NCBI GenBank assembly: GCA_014529385.2
Contig: CM043943.1
Coordinates: 100,811,855-100,875,854, forward strand
DNA from: Adiantum capillus-veneris
Taxonomy: Eukaryota; Streptophyta; Polypodiopsida; Polypodiales; Pteridaceae
Reading direction: 5' to 3'
Length of the DNA stretch: 64,000 nucleotides
The translations under genes were made by a program, and so were the position numbers. Shown here in pieces: positions 46,148 to 56,208 of this stretch. Below the pieces are notes generated by a model that had not been told where the DNA came from, did not search any database, and was given only the letters and a program-made list of their open reading frames with translations. Numbering within the stretch: the first letter of the stretch is position 1; every line of letters begins with the position of its first letter.

Positions 46148-47590
46148 TCATTCATGATCAGCAGCAGCAAAGAGAGATATGAGACTCGCCGCATCACAGG
46201 TCTCCTCATCCCTCACCAACACTGCTTGATCCACAGACGGCTCATGTTGCTGATATGTGCCATTTGGAAAACACTCCACTACCTTGAAAGGGCCTTCCCA
46301 CTTAATTTGAAACTTCTTTTGGAAGGTGTTGTCCAGCTTACTGTTGTAGCGCAAAACCAAGTCATGCTTCTTGATACCCTTACTTTTGACCTTTTCATTT
46401 ATCTTTGCCAAAGCCCTATCTTGCTTCTGCCCATAATGTTCCAATGCACTCATCCTATCCAACTGAACCTCTTGTAGTTGTAAGAGCCTCTCTTCGAATG
46501 CATCACTAGGCGACCCAAGCAACTTCTCTAACATCTTGACCGCAGGCAACTCTACCTCCACAGGCAATAGTGCTTCCTTTCCATGCACCAAATGAAATGG
46601 AGTAAACCCTGTACCTGTCTTCACCGAAGTACGGTACGCCCATAATGCACTAGGCAATTCCAAATCCCAATTCTTTCCTTGGTGCTCTGTCACTTTCGAA
46701 AGAATCTGTACCAACTCACCATTGAATCTTTCATTTAAGCCATTACACTGTGGGTAATAAGGAGTGGTATGCTGGTGCCTAATCTTCATCTTTGCACATA
46801 AAAAATCTAGCAGTTTAGCTCTAAAGCCTGGCCCCTTATCTGAAAGTAGCTCTAATGGCACCCCAAACTTGCAACATATTTCATCATACACAAATTTTGC
46901 CACATCCTTTGCAGTGATCTGTTTTACTGCTATAGCCTCTGCCCATCTAGAGAGATAGTCCACTGCCGTCAAGATATAGCTTTTGCCCCTGCTTGTGATA
47001 GGTAATGGGCCTATTGCATCAATCCCCCACTTTTCGAACACATCAAACGCCATAATGGTTTTTCGTAGCTCTGGCTCTAACACTCTCTTCCCAAATGCTT
47101 GACATCTATTGCAAGACCTACACCAATGGTGAACATCCTTGTGCAAACTAGGCCATACATACCCCTCTTGCAAAATCTTATGCAAGGTGATCTTTAGAGC
47201 AAAATGGCCACCACATGCGCCTTCATGATTCTCTTCCAACACTCTTTAAAGCTCCTCCCGCCAAGGTACACGTCTCAGAACGAGATCAACCCCTTTCATG
47301 TATAAGACATCACCAATCAATTTGTACCTGTATGCTCTACGCACAAAGCCATACTTCTTAGACTTCTGAATCTCCTTTGGAATGATTCCTGTTAGCAAAA
47401 ACTCCTCTTCTTGAGCCAAACTTTCCCGGCCATGATAAAGAGGTAAATTGGTCCTCAACACGAATAGCTCCCCAATCATGCCTTGAGCTGCTTCATGTGC
47501 CTCTCCATTTAGAGCACATTCAATGTGTTTGATGCTCCATGCTTCAAACTTTTTTAACAGGCCTTTAATTCTAAAGCACATTTCCTTCAA
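46148..47590 (-). pseudogene. gypsy C integrase region
   Basis: 47246-47590 holds the linker (KEMCFRIKGLLKKFEAWSI), preceded by TAG for an expected Gln. A TAA at ~47245 precedes the frame 47242-46148. That frame has the zinc-binding part (HEGACGGH then CRSCNRC), the catalytic core WGIDAIGPLP, LSDKGPGF and CNGLNERFNGEL giving the D, D, E residues, and the C-terminal FQIKWEGPFKVVECFPNGTYQ segment. It ends at TGA 46148 just before the purine tract. In an intact element it inserts the cDNA into the chromosome. Frame 46148-47242 itself is open. Confidence 0.85.
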
Positions 47591-47605
47591 TGAGGTGTTC
47601 TTGCT

Positions 47606-48640
47606 CTACCACACACCCAGCACTTGCTTCACCACTAACAAGGCATCACCTTTTATGCCCAACCTTGGAACCCCATGCTTCAAAAAAATGTGTAATCCAG
47701 CTTCCAATGTAGCATATTCAGCCTCATTGTTACTATGCGCATCCAATTTGAACCCTCTCTTGCATACTAGCTTCCCCTCTGGATCATAAAGTGCTATACC
47801 CCCTGAAGCTGCATCGTGGCTCTTTCTGTATGAACCATCAAAGAACAACACATGTGCATTGCTGATCTGTGGAACTTCTTCAACTACCTTTCTCACCACC
47901 TCTTCCTTAACAATAAGGGGATTCTCCTTGTAGGTCAACAAATCAGCTAGGGTAGCCCTTGTACTATCTTCCACTAGAAAAGAGAACTCAAACTCTTGCA
48001 GCTCAATTACCCATTTCTTCACCACATTTGACATGTTAGTACCATTAATTAACTGTGGCAAAAAGGCATAACTCGTCAAGAAAACAAAAGGCCGTGGTAG
48101 CAAGTAATGACGAAATCGTCGACAAGCAAATATTACACTATCCATCACTAGCTCTACTTCCGATAACTTTCTCTCCGCTACCAACTTCACTCAGCTTGCA
48201 CAATACACTGGCCTCATATAATGGCTGCCCTTCCCCTTTTGTAATAGCATGGCTCCAATGGCATCATCCCCTACTGAGGGATTTACATAAAAAACTCTCT
48301 CCCAATCAGGAGCCTGCATGGCTGACAAACCCCCTAACACCTCTTTCACCTCTTGAAACACTTCTTCACACTTGTCATCCCATTGCAATGGATCATGCTT
48401 TGCCACTTGTTGTAATGGGTAAAGAATCTAAGAAGACAATGGAATAAACCTTGCCATGTAATTCACTTTGTGTATAAAGGTTTCCAATTGCTTCGTACTC
48501 GTAGGTGATGGAAGAAGAATAATAGACTTAACCTTGTCTGGATCAGCCTCAATGCCATTTTCTGACACCCTGTGGCCCAATAACTTCACCCTTGGCTGTG
48601 CTAGATGAAATTTCTTTGGATTTAGTTGTCCTCCACATTC
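47606..48640 (-). pseudogene. gypsy C tandem RNase H domains (ancestral plus archaeal-type)
   Basis: From 48640: end of reverse transcriptase/connection (KVKSIILLPSPTSTKQLETF), then a degenerate first RNase H (YVNPSVGDDAIGAMLLQKG) up to YCAS and a TGA for Arg at ~48192. The frame 48190-47606 continues the first domain (RKLSEVELVMDSVIF, KWVIELQEFEFSF). It then enters a second RNase H with HVLFFDGSYRKSHDAASGG, NNEAEYATLEAGL and GDALLVVKQVLGVW, giving the D, E, D pattern. A second RNase H of this kind is characteristic of Tat gypsy elements. Confidence 0.85.
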
Positions 48641-48643
48641 ATC

Positions 48644-51406
48644 TTATCGAGCCAATACCATCTGCAGCTTCTCATGGTGATCAGCCCTACTGCTATAGAC
48701 ACAGAAGTCATCCATAAAAGCTTTAACACAACTACCAATGAATGGTTCCAACACCCAATTTGCTCTCTCTTGATAGAAGGAAGGTCCATTTGACAACCCA
48801 AATGGCAATACTGTGTAGCAATAGCAGCCCCATGGCGTAATAAAAGTTGTCTTTGTGCGGTCTTTAAGAGCAATCTTCAATTGAAAATAGCCTGAAAAAC
48901 CATCACACACACTGTAACTCTCATAACCTGCCACTGAATCCAAGATCTGATCGATGAATGGAAGAGGATATGGGTTCTTCTTAGTTGCTCCGTTTAAGGG
49001 TTTAAAATCCACACAAATTCTCCACTTCCCATCCTTCTTTGGACTGACTACAACTGGACTCACCCATTCTGTGGTCTCCACTGGAACTATGAACCCTGCC
49101 TTCAATAACTTGTCCACCTCTACCCGCAAGGCTTCCATTTTCTCTTGACCCATCCTTCTTAGCTTTTGCCACACAGGCTTAGCACCTTCTTTCAGCTCTA
49201 TATGCATCTCTTCACCCTTGAACCCTCTGATCTCTTCATATGAAGTAATGAACAAATCAGGAAAACTAGCCATCATATGCAAAAATATATCCTTCTCCAT
49301 AGTTGAGAGGTCTCCACTAATCATTTGCGTCATTAACTCCTGCTTCTTTGACAACTCAACCTTGGTTTGCATCAGCCCTTCAATCACTTCATAAGGCCCT
49401 TCACTTTCATCTTCAACCTCATTCACAAATGCAACTAAACCAATCTCCTGGATTTCTTTGTCCATCAAAAGAAATGCAACATCAGCATCCTCATCACTGC
49501 TGGTAGTGCTATCACTGTCCTCATCTGTCACCGTGGAAGAGTCTTCATCACTAGAATCATCCTCATCTTCATAAAGCTCCTCTAATCGTTTCCTTGTGTC
49601 CATATTATAAAGCTTCTTGGTACCTGTCTTTCCATAGAGGCTAATTGTACCATGTCGCCAATCTTGAACAGCTCCCACTGCACGTAACCATGGTCTGCCC
49701 AGTATAATAGGATATGCTCCCAACCCTGCTGGCATCACATGAAAATCAACCACTGCCTTTGCATCATATGGCTTCACTTCTAAGCTCTTTACAACACCTA
49801 AGCATTTTACTTTTTGATGGTTTGCCAATGTGATCCGAAAACCTGACACCCCAGCCACTGTGAGACCCATCTTCTCAACGCATGAGTGTGTTATGACGTA
49901 TATTTGGGCTCCGCCATCCACATAACCTTGTCCCAAATTTTTCCTTTTATGCCACACATCTACTATTGGACAAATGTCTGGTAGCTCGTCCATTGCCAAC
50001 ACCTTCACTGAACCTCTCTCTGGCTCTTTCTCCATTGGGTTAACCATCCTCTTCCACTGTCGCTTTAGCTTAGGCACCATCTCTATAAGCTGCCCAAAAG
50101 TAACATCTGCCTTCCTGCTCGTCAGATCCTCCTTCAAGTCATAGCTTAATTGCCCATCGCCTAGTGGAAAATCTGAAACATGAAACTTTCGACGAGCTCT
50201 CCTTTTCCTCTTGGCCTTGACATCCTCGCCTTCATGGCTCTTTCCTTTCTTCTTACTAGGACCTGGGGCACTTCTTCCTTCCTTATCCTCGGTGGTCCTC
50301 TTCCCAATAGGCATCACTAATGTATCCTCTAGCTTTGATGCCTTCTCCAAGGTGACTACACTTAGCACTTTTGTCTTTCCCTTTTCCTCCTGGGTCAGTC
50401 CACTGGTTCCTTCATCTCCCTTAATTTCGATGCCATAATCATTTGACCTAGTTAGCACCTGTCTTGGCAATGGATACATGTCTCCCCCCATCCTTGGTGG
50501 CTTATCACATTGCGGACTGATGTGACCCAACTCTCCACAATTATAACATGTGGGCGTCTGCCTCCAAAACCTACCATTGCTTTGTCCAACACCATTCCTA
50601 GGCCTTTCTTCACCTCCTGGCTGATTTGCAAACCTCCCTCGACCTCGATTATTTCCCACTTGACCTAGCATGTTTAGGCTGAGATTCTTCATCAAATCTA
50701 CCATTTGCCTCATGTCTTGCCTTAGCCCATCATCTTGCACTGCTGTAGTGACCACTGCTGGCATAACGTAAGTAGTAACTACTGGTTCATGATGAACCCC
50801 TGACATGCGACCTTGTAAAGATTCTATAGGCTGAAATCCAGACCGCATTGGCAAAGAATCCACCCCTAACTGGCTCATTTTCCTCAACTTCCACTCTTTG
50901 TTCCTTGCTACCTCTAGTGCATCTTCATATGTCCTAGGCTTCTTTAGCTCCACTCTCCAACGTATATTCTCCCAAAGACCAGCCAAGAACCTGTCCTTCT
51001 TCATCATGTCAGGCGGGGGTACCTGTGGTGCTAAGGCCTTGCACATTCGCTCCCATGCCAATGAAAACTTACGTATGTACGCATCTAGTGGCTCACCTTC
51101 CTTCTGCACCAAACCTTGTACTTCTTGCCACACTTTGTCAGGATCTTCTATCTTCACAAACTCCACTTCCAATCCATGCCTTAGATTGTCCCAACTCAAT
51201 CTTACAGGTGGATCAGCCATACGCAACTCCTCTTCAAATTCTTTGGACCAAGCTCGTGCATCACTCTTCAAACAAATTTGGAGAAGACGTAACATTTGTG
51301 CCGGTTCATGAATCTGGTTGCTAATGCAGGCAACCTCCATCTTTTCCAGAAAGTCCTCCACATCTTCATCACTTCTTCCATGAAACTCCGGATAAGAGAA
51401 AGCCAC
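48644..51406 (-). pseudogene. gypsy C gag-protease-reverse transcriptase
   Basis: Single open frame of 920 codons. The usual ATG (present in A1 and B as CCATGG) is GTG here, so the first ATG is at MEVACISN, and 20 bases just upstream are deleted. Gag core (LLQICLKSDARAW, FLAGLWENIRWRVEL), CCHC knuckle CYNCGELGHISPQC (~50505-50550), a basic linker, then protease with VDGGAQIYVITHS (DGG rather than DSG or DTG) and YPIILGRPWLRAV. Reverse transcriptase follows with WVSPVVVSPKKDGKWRICVD, PLPFIDQILDSVAG, LPFGLSNGPS and FMDDFCVYS. It ends at a TAA near 48643 in LAR-x-DECGGQLN. Otherwise well preserved. Confidence 0.9.
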
Positions 51407-51490
51407 GGCTAGAGAACCCCTTCAAACACACGTGCAAGAACCCAAAACTTTTCACTACCCAATCCCCAGAAACTTCAATGGAGCTCAGGT

Positions 51491-51709
51491 TTAGATGAGA
51501 ACAAACACATGCACATCAAATGAGTTTTCATAGTTGATCATCGGAATTACAACAGGCAAAGGACATTCCAAGATCTCTCGTAACCTTCTTGGCCCAAACA
51601 TAAAGACTATGCGCTGCTGGAAACAAATCTTCCTGGACACACGAACATTTATATGGATTCTCTGAGTTAAATGAAAAGGAGTGAATTGAGGGCCATTTTG
51701 ATCATCCAT
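51491..51709 (-). CDS. Small leader ORF upstream of gag in gypsy C (72 aa)
   Basis: Intact ORF 85 bases upstream of the gag start in the same orientation. It begins MDDQNGPQFTPFHL and continues with RIHINVRVSRKI, FQQRIVF, FGPRRLREIL, VVIPMINY and SFDV, and ends six residues after DV. Gypsy B has the same ORF cut short, and two diverged relatives lie in tandem at 30201-30628 with aligned stop codons. No known domain recognised. Ogre-type Tat elements carry an extra ORF before gag, and this may be an equivalent, but I cannot show homology to it. Function unknown. Confidence 0.6.
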   Translation of the reverse strand: MDDQNGPQFTPFHLTQRIHINVRVSRKICFQQRIVFMFGPRRLREILECPLPVVIPMINYENSFDVHVFVLI

Positions 51710-51719
51710 TAAAGCCAAC

Positions 51720-52442
51720 CATGCAGCTCCGAAGAAGGCACACCTGACTTATCCTCCGATTTTGCCAAAATTTCAGCAGCATAACAGCATAAATGGCTCA
51801 AAAGACCAAAAAACCAGCCATCATAACTTGGAAAAATTTTGACAGAGTTTCCCCAAAAGTAGAGCCGTAGGAACCCAAAATATAGACTGTATATGTATGC
51901 ATAAACTGTCAACAATAGAACCCGAGCATCAAGTAGGACTCACTAGTACATAGCCTATGGCGAGGTCACAAAAAGGGTGCTCCAGCTACCTGTATCACCG
52001 AAAGGATCTCTACATTTGAGAATCCCCCAGCTCAATAAAAACCTCACGATATCGACCCTCACACGAAGGCTAATGCAAATCGCGTATAGACAAGTCTCAG
52101 AAATGACTATCTTCCAGACCAAGTCTCAGAAATGGCTGGGACTGCCAAATACAACCAAGTATGGCTCCACAAATGCGTACAATAGCAGTTTCCACAAGTA
52201 ACGTACAATCTAGCAGACAATGCGCTCAAACAGGCGCCAAGTGATGCATACCCACAACAACTGCAAGTGACATCACTGCTAGTATATCACTGTACTCCAG
52301 CTACCTGTACCTGTGCGAATCACATGTACCTATACCTGTAACCTGTAATCTGCACCCTGCAACCTGTAACCCCGAATCTCGAAGCTTGAAGCTCGAAGCA
52401 GAAGGTACTCGAAGAAGATCCTCCGTGGGGACGCCAAAAGAA
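51720..52442 (-). other. Gypsy C 5' leader and primer site
   Basis: Non-coding leader matching gypsy B. GACAGAGTTTCCCC at 51840-51853 is the motif shared with the copia leaders. The homologous module with copia E spans about 51950-52245. The primer site, antisense TTCTTTTGGCGTCCCC (52427-52442), abuts the LTR; gypsy B has GGCGCC here. Confidence 0.7.
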
Positions 52443-52611
52443 TGTGAGCGGGATGAAAACACACACAGCGCCTCTATAACGACCCGACACACACTCTTGG
52501 GAAGATACACACACACACTATGGGGCACCACTCGGCTTAGACAACACACCTGGCCGAGACAGGGAACACACCTCTAGAGTGAGAGGAGAGAGACTATCCA
52601 CTTGCCCACTC

Positions 52612-52660
<49 letters not shown>

Positions 52661-52837
52661 CTCAGCTCAAAAGAGGAGAATTTCTGATGTTTAGATATAA
52701 TTGATCTTGGGCCAACACCAATGGGGCAAATAGCTCACACAATATGGGTAAAATAAGCCAGATACAATCACAAACTAGAGCAGAAACTTCGCTCATAGGA
52801 GAAACTTACACAGAAATACAGTAGGAAAAGAGTGAGG
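52443..52837 (-). repeat. 5' LTR of gypsy C, truncated
   Basis: Starts TGTGAGCGGGATG like the left LTR and follows it, with a longer CA microsatellite (52615-52657), until AAGAGTGAGGA at ~52837. Sequence then becomes unrelated, so about two thirds of the LTR is missing. It resembles the left LTR more than the gypsy B LTR, as expected for a pair. Confidence 0.85.
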
Positions 52838-53380
52838 AGAAGTCGCGAGAAAGATCATAAACTCGAATCCGAGATCACCATTGTTCCTTGCTTCATCAAA
52901 TAGAGAGAGAGAGAGATAGATCATTGACCACTCCCTTCTTGCTTTGTACTTGATCTTACTCCTTACAAGTCCTGAAGGACTTTTCTTTGCTGAGTTGATA
53001 GGGAGGGGAAGAGATTCCTTCCTCTCCTTCTTCAAAGCCGAGTGAGAGAGATATTTTCGAGTCGAGAGAAAGAGAGATTGAGCTTCCCTTCATCTTTGTC
53101 GTGTTCCTTTGAACCCAAGGCGAGAGCAAGAGCAAGAGAGAGATTACTAGCTTGAACCTGAGCTCTTATCAATGGTTTTCTTGCCTCCCTTGGTCGATAG
53201 AGGGAGAGCCCAAGATATTGGATCTTTCTCCTCTTTGCCACCCTTGCTTCCCTCTCCTTTTGCCTCTCCTTGTTCTTCTCTAACTTTGTTATGTCCCCCC
53301 TCTACACACCCTAAGTGCCTTCCCCTTTTGCCTCTCGTTGCCTGCACCATTTCCCCCTTTTCACGTTTATTAAACCACCG

Positions 53381-53414
<34 letters not shown>

Positions 53415-53439
53415 ACTTACACATTGCCTCATTGGGCGG
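52838..53439. other. Low-complexity region with a 34-base C tract
   Basis: AG-rich and CT-rich sequence without coding similarity. A run of 34 C (53381-53414) gives poly-Gly or poly-Pro in spurious frames. The run is long enough that its exact length may be a sequencing or assembly artefact. Confidence 0.7.
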
Positions 53440-53890
53440 CCTTCCCTTGGTTCATATGGGAAACCATTGCAAGGCCTCAAAGTGCAAGCACTAGTGATAG
53501 CTTTGAAGAAGGGGCCCTCAATTCCCATCCGCTCAAAAGTGCTTGTAGTTTCCTTGCCATAGCCATGTCGGGCATTTTTTTCAACCAATGTGCTCCAAAA
53601 GAAGAGCTTTTGAATTGAAAGCTCATTAAACATTTTATGTGCTTTCATAAGGGCACCACTTGACATGCATCTCGAACAAAGCAATGTTGATCATGGAATT
53701 TTCCCTTAAAGCTCCACTTGCCCTTGCACTCTTTGGCATAATATCACACTCAATAGATCCTCAAACACTTGTTGCACTCCTAAATGCACATTATTTGGAA
53801 TACATATCAACTAGGGCACCTCCTGGTATAACATTTGGTTTGCATATTAATCAAAGCATAGTTTCCAAGCTCAATTATTTCAGACCATGC
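53440..53890 (-). pseudogene. PPR protein fragment (PLS-type), pseudogene
   Basis: Only trace of a non-transposon gene. Minus strand 53684-53470 reads SSGALMKAHKMFNEL, FFWSTLVEKNARHGYGKE and TFERMGIEGP, then AITSACTL. This follows the ALxDAxxxFDEM...SWNxLIxGYxxHGxxxEAL...M...G pattern of plant organelle PPR proteins. Further upstream (to ~53890) GALVDMYSK followed by a stop is a second motif remnant. Stops and frameshifts, no start and a cut at the C tract show it is a fragment. PPR proteins bind organelle RNA; no function remains here. Confidence 0.55.
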
Positions 53891-54330
53891 ATCACCAAAT
53901 CACCACATTAGGCATATATCACGACCACAGTAGTGCCGAGCACAAGTCTATCAACAAACCCTGCTATCTATGCACTGCATGAGATGACAATACAGACAAG
54001 ATGATCCTTGACCGCTTATTGCCCTATTACATGCACCACATTTTAGAACCTAGCTGAAAGCCAAAAACTCCTAGTTGGAACACTCATCACCGCGACCAGT
54101 CTGGTACAAAATTGGCCCCTAAGGGAACTTAAACTGCCAATATCTTGGAAACCAGAGCTCCAATTGCTGATTTGAAAAGACGGATGTGCTCCACAAGATG
54201 AGCAGTTCATCCCTAATTCCTCATCTATAGTTTCCCAATCCGGTACATATCTACAATCAATCCCAACTTCAAACTTGCATAACTTCTTCATCATAGCTTT
54301 AGTTGATGAGCCGTAAACACAGGCCCATAG
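53891..54330. repeat. Repeat shared with the block at 60500-60740
   Basis: 54100-54320 matches 60490-60730 in order and orientation: AACT.CCAATATCTTG.AAACCAGAGCTCC, TGAAAAGACGG and TTGATGAGCCGT. No coding sense. Probably a piece of the same LTR-like sequence that interrupts gypsy H. 53891-54040 shows nothing recognisable. Confidence 0.5.
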
Positions 54331-54426
54331 AGAACCTTGAGTAATGAAATTCTAGTCCATAAACTTCCTTTTTATATCACTGCATACATACCCACTTTTA
54401 GCATCAAAAACATAGGTTTTGTCCCT

Positions 54427-55260
54427 TTACATCCACATCTGGCATACATTAAGCAACAAACCTTTCCTGTTATCAAGACCTGGCAACTGCTTAATATACA
54501 CATAGGCTTCAAAGAAGCCAAACTTGCAAGCCTTGTCCCTTTTTCCCATCATGGAAGAGGAGCGGCATGACATCCACCCCCTGTAAACCTGCACATCCTT
54601 CGGCATGTGCCAACCTTCTTTCCTTTTAATCTTCATCATCAAAAGATTCATTAGACACATCATCCAATGCATACATATATCATCATTCCTTTGTTGCCGA
54701 TCTAAGATTTGATCCTCAAAATTAATCTCACCTTCTGGTTTCTTGAACAGTTTGATCCTTTTCCCTACAACAATAGGCACTCTAAGCTCAGTGCCATTGT
54801 GCTAACATAATTTATATGTTGCGTTGTCATAAACATGAAGTACATCATATGGTTGAAACCACCGCTTGAACATCTTCCGCATAGCAGAGTATTGATTCTC
54901 CAAGCTACTATCGTAAACGAGTACCCAATCTCCATCTTTGATAGCAAAGGGCCGTAGTCTATGTTTTTCATCAATGCTACTTTATTCTTCAACCTCGCCT
55001 CCTTGAGGCTTTCTTTGTCCTGCTCAATATCGTCTTGGTGCCTCTCAAGTTGATGAATACGTAAAGCAAGAAAATCTTTTGTAGGCATATCTACTTCTCA
55101 TGCAACTATATTCCAAGACATAATTGCCTCCTTGGTAGGCATAATGGGTTTCTGCCCATGCATCAATTCAAAAGGCATATAGCGTTTTACTAAACTATGT
55201 GTAGTGCGATCAGCCCATAAAGCAAAAGGTAGCAGCTTAGGCCAATCACCGATATGTCCG
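54427..55260 (-). pseudogene. Ty3/gypsy integrase C-terminal fragment (element I)
   Basis: From ~55260 leftwards: WPKLLPFALWADRTTHS, a FELMHGQKPIMPTKEAIMSW block typical of the integrase end in one gypsy group, then RIHQLERHQDDIEQ and a KNKVAL stretch. Frame-shifted GRCSSGGFNHMMYFMFM-like sequence corresponds to the RWFGPYDVLHVYDNATY region in the other frame. It trails into KRIKLFKKPEGE (~54750). A different family from B, C and H, with frameshifts throughout and neither catalytic core nor LTR. It is truncated on the right by the GA-rich block. Confidence 0.6.
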
Positions 55261-55261
55261 A

Positions 55262-55665
55262 TGACACAGAGAGCGAGAGAGGGAGAGAGAGTGTGAGTGA
55301 GCGAGAGGGGGAAGAGAGGGAGGGAGAGGTGGCTGGTTGCCGACACAGGACATGAAGAGAGAGAGAGAGAGAGGTTGAACAAGGGAAAGAGAGTCAATGA
55401 GGGAGAGATGGGGAGAGAGGGAGGATAAGTGTGAGAGTGTGTGTGTGTGTGTGGGTATTTAGAGAGAGGGAGCTAGTGCTTCACACCCTTTGGGCTGGCC
55501 TACTCGCTACTGACACAGGGAAGGAGAGAGAGAGAGAGGGAGAGAGAGAGAGAGAGAGAGAGTCTGAGTGAGAGGTGGGGAGAGAGAGGGAGGGAGAGCA
55601 TGTGAGGGATTGACTGAGGGAGCGGGGAAGTGTGTAGGGAACGAGAGAGAAAGAGAGATTTTTTC
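55262..55665. repeat. GA-rich microsatellite block
   Basis: About 400 bases of (GA)n/(GAGG)n with GT runs (55436-55452). Contains two diverged copies of GCTGGTTGCCGACACAGG / CTACTGACACAGGGA about 150 bases apart. No gene. Confidence 0.85.
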
Positions 55666-56180
55666 ATGCATGGCCGCGGCCGCACCACTCGGGTAGTAGT
55701 GAGGGAATGGTCAAAGCCAGCGAGAGAGGCCTCTTGTGTATCATACGTAGAAAGAGCTTCAATAATGCAAGTTTTTATCCCTCTTTCACTTGGAAAAATA
55801 ACGTTAATGTGGGGCTCTCGTCATCCCTTTTTCTTGCTTTGCTAGAGATGCCATGGGTCCTTCTCTTAGCCACATGATGATCGCCATAAATGCCCTTGGG
55901 CTACCATTGACTACTTGTCTGCCGCCCAACCCTTGGTGGTTCTTCTGAAAATTTCTCCCCTCGGGTAGGTATCATAACATAGTTCCCATGGTTTCCTTGG
56001 TGAGTTTGTAGATTCAGCAGGGTCGCTGAGCCTTTTACTTACCAAAAAAAAAATTCTCCTTATTGCAAAAGACAAACATAGCTTATCTACTTGAAATACA
56101 CATGGTTAAAAGAGAGTGAAAAACAAATAGATATATATCCTCTGGGTGAGCTAGAGTGAGGTGCGGTTAACTCCGTGTCA
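55666..56180 (-). repeat. Possible 3' LTR end of gypsy H
   Basis: The right end GTGTCA at 56180 is followed by TTAGCCCTCCCCCAAAGC, the antisense of a purine tract, so an LTR should end here (antisense TGACACGG). I could not match it to the start of the right LTR at 63658, which is only partly in the window; the left limit is unknown. Confidence 0.4.
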
Positions 56181-56208
56181 TTAGCCCTCCCCCAAAGCTT
56201 AGGGGCAT

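Larger units (their letters stand above)
44996..52837 (-). mobile_element. Ty3/gypsy element C (Tat-like), nearly complete
   Basis: Minus-strand gypsy with a full 3' LTR (44996-46119), purine tract, integrase, two RNase H domains, reverse transcriptase, protease, gag, a small leader ORF, leader, primer site and a truncated 5' LTR (52443-52837). It inserted into copia G integrase at 44995. Domain order (integrase last) and a second, archaeal-type RNase H before integrase place it near the Tat clade. No chromodomain is seen. The right LTR breaks off at ~52837, with unrelated sequence beyond. Confidence 0.9.

Noticed and set aside
53147-53618. Poly-Gly and poly-Pro ORFs on both strands
   Set aside because: Produced by the 34-base C tract and surrounding low complexity.
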